From JACQFZ01 sp036396275 (GTDB taxonomy: Bacteria; Pseudomonadota; Gammaproteobacteria; Acidiferrobacterales; Sulfurifustaceae), in NCBI GenBank assembly GCA_036396275.1, contig DASWLD010000108.1, positions 1 to 45,212 of the forward strand: a DNA stretch of 45,212 nt, in the 5' to 3' direction. A program made the translations under genes and the position numbers. Shown piece after piece: positions 39,921-45,212 of this stretch (positions within the stretch are counted from its first letter, which is position 1; each line of letters begins with the position of its first letter). The notes beneath the pieces are model-generated. The model made no database searches and was not told where the DNA came from. It worked only from the letters and a program-made list of their open reading frames with translations.

Positions 39921-40577
39921 TCAGGCCGTCGCGTCGAGCACCACCGGACCGAGACGCTCCTTGTTGTTCAGCGCGCGCAACAAATTCCAGTAGCCGAAAA
40001 GATTGACCGGCTGCTTGTCGACGACCTCGAGATTGGTGTCGCGCACGAATGTGTCCAGGCAAAAATCCGGATGAAACCCGACCAACCGCGACAACGGCGC
40101 CAACAAGCTCTCCACGCCGCCGACGATCGGGTTGGGGCTATGAAAATGATTCACGATGAAGATCTCGCCGCTCGGCTTGCACACGCGGCGCATCTCGTCG
40201 ACCAGGCGCTGCGGATGCGGCACCACCGACACCACGTACATCGCGACCACCTTGTCGAAATTGTCCGAAGGGAACGACATCCGTTCCGCGTCCATCACGT
40301 GCAGTTCGATATCGCCGGGCCGACCTTCGCGCGCCAGGCGCGCTTGGGCCCGCTGTAACATCTCCGGCGAAATGTCGATGCCGGTCACGTGTACGCCCGC
40401 GGGATAAAGCGGCAACGACAATCCGGTGCCGACGCCGACCTCGAGTACGCGCTGTCCGGGTCGGCAGCGCATGCGCTCGATCACCGCCTTGCGACCCGGC
40501 TGAAACAGCGCGCCGAAGTAGAGATCGTAAAGCCGCGCGTACCGGCGGTAGGCTTTTTTTATCGCTTCTAGTTCCAT
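39921..40577 (-). CDS. PmtA-like class I SAM methyltransferase
   Basis: A 218-residue class I methyltransferase. Motif I is VLEVGVGTGLSLPLYP, followed by VTGIDISPEML, DAERMSFPSDNFDKVVAMYVVSVVPHPQRLVDEM and GEIFIVNHFHS. The opening YARLYDLYFGALFQPGRKAVIERM and this pattern resemble phospholipid N-methyltransferases (PmtA), so phosphatidylethanolamine methylation is possible. ATG 40577 has AGGAAAGGGTG upstream. Confidence 0.85.
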   Translation of the reverse strand: MELEAIKKAYRRYARLYDLYFGALFQPGRKAVIERMRCRPGQRVLEVGVGTGLSLPLYPAGVHVTGIDISPEMLQRAQARLAREGRPGDIELHVMDAERMSFPSDNFDKVVAMYVVSVVPHPQRLVDEMRRVCKPSGEIFIVNHFHSPNPIVGGVESLLAPLSRLVGFHPDFCLDTFVRDTNLEVVDKQPVNLFGYWNLLRALNNKERLGPVVLDATA

Positions 40578-40722
40578 CACCCTTTCCTAGTGGCGCGGCC
40601 CGCGCCCGCTTGGCGACCGCTCGCCGTGGCTGCCCGCAACGACGCAAAAATAACCCAACATCGCCTCCGGTGCAAAGACGTTTGTCGACGGTTCGGCAAG
40701 CCGATGGCGCGGGCGCGCCGGC

Positions 40723-41019
40723 TCAGCGTTTCCGCCCGGACTTCCGTGGGGCGCCGGCCAAACGCATGCGCAGCTCGGGTTCCGAGAACCCTTGGATCTC
40801 GACCACTTTATGCGCCTTGGTTTCGCCGGCCAATAGCGCTATCCGCCCGCGCGGCACGCCGAGTGTCGATGCCAGGAGCGCAATCACCGCGCTGTTGGCC
40901 TTGCCGCGCTCGGGGGCTGCCGTTACCCGGATCTTGAGGGAATCGCCGATCCAACCGGCGATGCCGTCGCGTGCGGCTTTCGGAATGACTTTGAGGCGCA
41001 GTCGGCTCGCATTCGGCAT
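40723..41019 (-). CDS. DUF167/YggU-family protein
   Basis: A 98-residue protein: RLRLKVIPKAARDGIAGWIGDSLKIRVTAAPERGKANSAVIALLASTLGVPRGRIALLAGETKAHKVVEIQG. The PKA-[SA]-R ... V-x-[AE]-[AP]P-x-x-GKAN pattern is the hallmark of DUF167. Its function is unknown. Its basic C-terminus (APRKSGRKR) is compatible with RNA binding. Confidence 0.92.
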   Translation of the reverse strand: MPNASRLRLKVIPKAARDGIAGWIGDSLKIRVTAAPERGKANSAVIALLASTLGVPRGRIALLAGETKAHKVVEIQGFSEPELRMRLAGAPRKSGRKR

Positions 41020-41089
41020 GGCTTAGAACCGCCGCCGGCGTGCGGTCAGTCGGCAACGGGGCCGAACGGACCCCGTCGCGTCGCTCATC

Positions 41090-42598
41090 CTACGAAGGTT
41101 TGATCGCGAGAAATAATTTGCCACCGCGACGGTTGATCAGCAGCAGCACGCTCTCGCTCTTGGAGAGATTGCCATTGATACGCTTCAAATCGGTTACCGA
41201 ACGCACCACTTTCCGGTTGACTTCCAATACAACGTCGCCGGGTTGCACGCCGGCGTCGGCCGCGGCGCTGTCCGGGGAAACACCGGTGATGACCACGCCC
41301 GCGACCGTCGCCGGAAGTCCGAGCTGTTGCGCGATATCGGGCGTGAGGTTGCGCGCTTCGAGTCCCGACAACGCCGTCTCGCCGCCGGTCGGCGAGCCCG
41401 GCGTCTCGTCGTCCGTGCCCGCCTGCGCGATCTCCTTCGGTTGCTCGACGATCCTGACGTTAAAGCTGCGACGCTTCTTATCGCGCAGCACATCGACCTT
41501 GACGGTTCTGCCGACCGCCGTCTCCGCGACGACGTTACGCAGGACCGTCGGACTCGCCACGGGTTTGCCGTCGAAGCCGACGATCACGTCGCCCGACTTC
41601 AATCCCGCGGACGCCGCCGGACTGTCCGCCAAGACTTCGCTCACCAATGCACCGTTCGCGTCGCCGAGCCCGAACTGTTTCGCCAAATCCTTCGTCACGT
41701 CTTGAATCGATACACCGAGCCAACCGCGCGTCACTTTGCCGCTCTTGATCAGACTGTCCATCACCCGATGCACCATGTTCGCCGGCACGGCGAAACCGAT
41801 GCCCATGGAGCCGCCGCTGCGCGAAAAAATCGCGGTGTTGATCCCGACCAGCTCCCCCTGCGCGTTTACCAACGCACCGCCGGAGTTGCCGGGGTTGATG
41901 GCGGCATCCGTCTGAATGAAGTCCTCGTAATCGGCGATGCCGACGTTCGCGCGCCCGACCGCGCTGACGATGCCCATGGTGACGGTGGAACTCAGCGCAA
42001 ACGGATTGCCGACGGCAAGTACGTACTCGCCGACCTCCAGTTTGTCCGAATCGCCCCAGGGAACATTCGGTAAATCTCTTGCGTCGATCTTCACCACCGC
42101 GAGGTCCGTTTTTGGATCGATACCGACCACCTTGCCGACGAACTCGCGCTTGTCGTTCATCAACACCTTGATCTCGTCGGCTTTCGAGATGACGTGGTTG
42201 TTGGTGACGATGTAACCGTCCGGCGATACGATAACGCCGCTGCCGAGACTGTTTTCGCGGCGCTCGCGTGGAATTTGAAACCGCCGGAAGAATTCCTCGC
42301 CGAAGAACTGGCGGAAAAACGGGTCGTCCATGAGCGGCGAGGCATCGCCGCCGCGCGATTTCACGACGCGCGTGGTCGAGATGTTCACCACCGCCGGCGT
42401 TACCGCCTTGACCACCGGCACGAAGGTCTTGTTCGGACCCGCGGCGACCATCGGCGCGCGTGCGGTCGTCGATTCAGCACTCCCCGCCACCGGCATCCAG
42501 CTCAAACGGGAACTCATGACGACGCCGACGATAGCGCCGGCGAACAAGAACAGGCCCGCGATCAATCCCACGCGGAACGAACGACGATCAGTATTCAT
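41090..42598 (-). CDS. DegP/DegQ-type periplasmic serine protease
   Basis: A 502-residue HtrA protease. ATG 42598 gives an N-terminal hydrophobic segment (GLIAGLFLFAGAIVGVVM, 11-28) serving as signal or anchor. The catalytic triad is His135 (TNNHV), Asp165 (KTDLAVVKI) and Ser239 (GNSGG). Two PDZ domains follow (about 300-390 and 415-500). It degrades or refolds damaged envelope proteins. AGGAG lies upstream. It is downstream of clpB with 71 bases between, so a shared heat-shock transcript is possible. MucD is an alternative name. Confidence 0.94.
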   Translation of the reverse strand: MNTDRRSFRVGLIAGLFLFAGAIVGVVMSSRLSWMPVAGSAESTTARAPMVAAGPNKTFVPVVKAVTPAVVNISTTRVVKSRGGDASPLMDDPFFRQFFGEEFFRRFQIPRERRENSLGSGVIVSPDGYIVTNNHVISKADEIKVLMNDKREFVGKVVGIDPKTDLAVVKIDARDLPNVPWGDSDKLEVGEYVLAVGNPFALSSTVTMGIVSAVGRANVGIADYEDFIQTDAAINPGNSGGALVNAQGELVGINTAIFSRSGGSMGIGFAVPANMVHRVMDSLIKSGKVTRGWLGVSIQDVTKDLAKQFGLGDANGALVSEVLADSPAASAGLKSGDVIVGFDGKPVASPTVLRNVVAETAVGRTVKVDVLRDKKRRSFNVRIVEQPKEIAQAGTDDETPGSPTGGETALSGLEARNLTPDIAQQLGLPATVAGVVITGVSPDSAAADAGVQPGDVVLEVNRKVVRSVTDLKRINGNLSKSESVLLLINRRGGKLFLAIKPS

Positions 42599-42669
42599 TT
42601 TCTCGGTAACTCCTGCAGACAGTCTCGGTACCACCATGGATCAACGAAACCACGAAAAGTTTCCGGGGC

Positions 42670-45212
42670 TTAGGCGGCGCTCGCCTTCCGAGTCGATACC
42701 TTCTTCTTGAAGACCAGGCGATCGGCCGCAGCGTCGACAAGAATAACATCCTTCGGCCCGAACTTCCCGGCGAGGATTTCATGGGCCAACGGATTCTCGA
42801 TGGACTGCTGAATCGCCCGCTTGAGCGGTCGCGCGCCGAAGACCGGGTCGAAACCGGCTTGCGCCAAGCGATCGAGCGCGCTCGCGGACAGTTCCAAATC
42901 CATGTCGCGGCTTTTCAGGCGGTCGCGCAAGTACTGAACTTGCAGCACGGCAATACGATGCAGCTGCTCGCGTCCGAGCGGATGGAACACGACGATATCG
43001 TCGATGCGGTTGACGAACTCCGGCCGGAAATGCTGCGCGACGATTTGCATCACCGCGTCCTTCATCTTCTGATAGTTCTCCTCGCCCGTGCTTCCCCGCA
43101 CATCGCCCGCCATCAGCTCCTGAATCACGGTCGAACCGAGATTGGACGTCATGACGATGACGGTGTTGCGGAAATCGACGGTGCGGCCCTGCCCATCGGT
43201 CAGGCGGCCGTCGTCGAGCACTTGCAGCAGCACGTTGAACACGTCCGGATGCGCCTTCTCGACTTCATCCAACAGAATGACCGAGTACGGTTTGCGCCGC
43301 ACCGCTTCGGTGAGATAGCCGCCTTCTTCGTAGCCCACATACCCCGGCGGCGCGCCAATCAGGCGCGCGACCGAATGCTTCTCCATGAACTCGGACATAT
43401 CGAGGCGCACCATCGCCTCGTCGGTGTCGAACAAAAACATCGCGAGCGCCTTGGTCAGCTCGGTTTTGCCGACGCCGGTCGGGCCGAGGAACAGAAACGA
43501 GCCGTACGGCCGTCGCGGATCGGACAAACCCGCGCGCGAACGGCGAATCGCGTTCGACACGGCCTTGATCGCTTCGTCTTGACCGACTACGCGTCGGTGC
43601 AACTCGTCTTCCATGCGCAGCAGTTTTTCGCGTTCGCCTTCCATCATTTTGGAAACCGGAATGCCGGTCCAGCGCGACACCACTTCGGCGATTTCATTTT
43701 CCGTCACCGAATTGCGCAAGAGCTTCGGCTCCGTTCCTTTCGCTTCAAGCTTACCGGCCGCGGCCAATTGTTTTTCCAACTCCGGAATGCGGCCGTATTG
43801 CAGCTCGGCCATCCGCGATAGGTCACCGGCGCGGCGCGCGGTTTCGAGTTCGGAGCGCGCACGCTCGAGCGCTTCCTTAATATGCTGGGCGCCCGCGACC
43901 TGCGATTTCTCCGCCTTCCATATTTCTTCGAGGTTGGCGTATTCCTTTTCGACTTTCTTGATTTCGCCTTCGAGGGCGGCCAGGCGCTTTTTCGAGGCCT
44001 CGTCGGGTTCCTTCTTCAACGCTTCGCGCTCGATCTTGAGCTGGATCAGGCGCCGATCCAGCCGGTCCATCGATTCGGGCTTCGAATCGATCTCCATTCG
44101 AATACGCGACGCCGCCTCATCGATCAGATCGATGGCCTTGTCCGGCAACTGGCGATCGGTGATATAGCGATGCGACAGCGTCGCCGCGGCGACGATGGCG
44201 GGGTCGGTGATATCGACGCCATGATGCACTTCGTATTTTTCCTTGAGCCCGCGCAAGATCGCGATGGTGTCCTCGACGTTCGGCTCATCGACCACGACTC
44301 GCTGAAAGCGGCGTTCGAGCGCCGCGTCCTTTTCGATGTACTTGCGGTACTCATCGAGCGTGGTCGCGCCGATCGCGTGCAGCTCGCCGCGCGCGAGCGC
44401 CGGTTTCAACATGTTGCCGGCGTCGATCGCGCCTTCGGCCTTGCCGGCGCCGACGATGGTGTGCAGCTCGTCGACGAACAAAATAACGTTGCCTTGCTGC
44501 TTGGCGATGTCGTTTAGCACGGCTTTCAGCCGCTCCTCGAACTCGCCGCGGTATTTCGCGCCGGCCACGAGCGCCGCCATGTCGAGCGACAGCAACCGTT
44601 TGTTCTTCAGTCCTTCCGGCACCTCGCCGTTGATGATGCGCTGCGCCAAACCTTCGACGATCGCGGTCTTCCCCACGCCCGGCTCGCCGATCAGCACCGG
44701 ATTGTTCTTGGTGCGCCGTTGCAGTATTTGTACGACACGCCGAATCTCTTCATCGCGCCCAATCACGGGATCGAGCTTGCCTTGCTCGGCGCGCTCGGTG
44801 ACGTCGATGGTGTACTTGGCGAGCGCCTGGCGCGCGTCTTCGGCATTGGCGTCGCCGACATTCTGACCGCCGCGCAAATCCTCGATCGCCTTCTCCAGAC
44901 CGTTCTTGGACGCCCCGGCCTCGCTCAGCAATTGCCCGAGCGCACCTTTGTCTTCCAGCGCCGCGAGCAAAAACAGCTCGCTCGCAATGTATTGATCGCC
45001 GCGCTTTTGCGCGTACTTGTCGGTGAGATTGAGCAGTTTCCCAAGATCGTTCGAGACGTGCACCTCGCCGCCCGCGCCGCTCACGGTCGGCAGACGGTCG
45101 AGCGCCTGGCTCAGCTTCGAGCGCAGCGCGTTGATGTTGACGTCGCACTGTGCGAGCAGCGGCCGCGTGGTGCCGCCCTCCTGATCGAGCAGCGCCGCCA
45201 TGAGATGGATCG
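42670..45212 (-). CDS. clpB: ClpB disaggregase (N-terminus outside window)
   Basis: 847 codons are visible; about 28-30 N-terminal residues lie beyond the window edge, since the frame stays open (IHLMAALLDQEGGTTRP). ClpB is the Hsp100 unfoldase that, with DnaK, pulls proteins out of aggregates. NBD1 has GEPGVGKTA and VILFVDELHTIVGAG, the long coiled-coil middle domain lies about 390-510, and NBD2 has GPTGVGKTE, VILLDEVEKAHPDVFN and GARPLKRAIQQ. It is normally under sigma-32, but the promoter is outside. Confidence 0.97.
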   Translation of the reverse strand, partial: IHLMAALLDQEGGTTRPLLAQCDVNINALRSKLSQALDRLPTVSGAGGEVHVSNDLGKLLNLTDKYAQKRGDQYIASELFLLAALEDKGALGQLLSEAGASKNGLEKAIEDLRGGQNVGDANAEDARQALAKYTIDVTERAEQGKLDPVIGRDEEIRRVVQILQRRTKNNPVLIGEPGVGKTAIVEGLAQRIINGEVPEGLKNKRLLSLDMAALVAGAKYRGEFEERLKAVLNDIAKQQGNVILFVDELHTIVGAGKAEGAIDAGNMLKPALARGELHAIGATTLDEYRKYIEKDAALERRFQRVVVDEPNVEDTIAILRGLKEKYEVHHGVDITDPAIVAAATLSHRYITDRQLPDKAIDLIDEAASRIRMEIDSKPESMDRLDRRLIQLKIEREALKKEPDEASKKRLAALEGEIKKVEKEYANLEEIWKAEKSQVAGAQHIKEALERARSELETARRAGDLSRMAELQYGRIPELEKQLAAAGKLEAKGTEPKLLRNSVTENEIAEVVSRWTGIPVSKMMEGEREKLLRMEDELHRRVVGQDEAIKAVSNAIRRSRAGLSDPRRPYGSFLFLGPTGVGKTELTKALAMFLFDTDEAMVRLDMSEFMEKHSVARLIGAPPGYVGYEEGGYLTEAVRRKPYSVILLDEVEKAHPDVFNVLLQVLDDGRLTDGQGRTVDFRNTVIVMTSNLGSTVIQELMAGDVRGSTGEENYQKMKDAVMQIVAQHFRPEFVNRIDDIVVFHPLGREQLHRIAVLQVQYLRDRLKSRDMDLELSASALDRLAQAGFDPVFGARPLKRAIQQSIENPLAHEILAGKFGPKDVILVDAAADRLVFKKKVSTRKASAA

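Overview
The window reads as a chromosomal segment of a GC-rich gammaproteobacterium. The evidence is a pcnB-folK-deoxynucleoside kinase-panC-panD run, a DksA with the YCxxCG / CIDC zinc finger, HrpB, a PcnB with a basic tail, and UppP next to a YqaA-type DedA protein. I cannot name the genus. There is no rRNA, no CRISPR array, no intact prophage and no intact transposase. There is one tRNA, tRNA-Glu(CTC).

Layout. (1) 1-2.1 kb: a MarR regulator, a nitroreductase and an SDR oxidoreductase; a perfect 20-bp palindrome sits on the nitroreductase promoter. (2) 2.1-3.9 kb: a repeat-rich gap with a MITE-like element, then a DUF6505-type protein divergent from a Tat-exported Rieske-like protein. (3) 3.9-18 kb: a formate dehydrogenase (FDH) island. 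The long leftward operon is DUF3305, DUF3306, a four-cluster ferredoxin, a TorD-type chaperone, a small Tat protein, FdhA (Cys form), FdhB, two tiny lipoproteins and FdhC (cytochrome b), followed by a terminator-like hairpin and then moaD, moaE and an exported ankyrin protein. Divergently run moaA, fdhD and a helix-turn-helix protein with a periplasmic-binding-protein-like domain. Enzyme, cofactor synthesis, sulfur delivery (FdhD), export and probable regulation are thus together. (4) 18.0-18.7 kb: a toxin-antitoxin pair between two 50-bp copies of the 3' end of the preceding gene. (5) 18.7-23.6 kb: a patatin-like protein and panD-panC-dNK-folK-pcnB, all leftward.

(6) 23.8-24.2 kb: tRNA-Glu and a second copy of its 3' end, split by a TA-flanked MITE. 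(7) 24.4-30.8 kb: a thioredoxin-TPR protein, a membrane ankyrin protein, a carboxylesterase, queD with a second copy of the same MITE abutting its start codon, a two-domain rhodanese, a host attachment protein, an aminotransferase and dksA. (8) 30.8-45.2 kb: dihydroorotase, a hairpin-rich gap, uppP-dedA, a response regulator with a degenerate GGDEF domain, a YheT-like hydrolase, hrpB, an alpha/beta hydrolase, a PmtA-like methyltransferase, a DUF167 protein, a DegQ-type protease and clpB (cut by the window edge).

The most interesting items are the TA cassette with a duplicated gene end, the tRNA-Glu attachment scar carrying a MITE, the two-copy MITE family and its contact with queD, the apparent non-canonical (AUU or CUG) start of pcnB, and the FDH operon with two small lipoproteins beside an anchor-less FdhB. 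All starts, promoters and operators were judged by eye.
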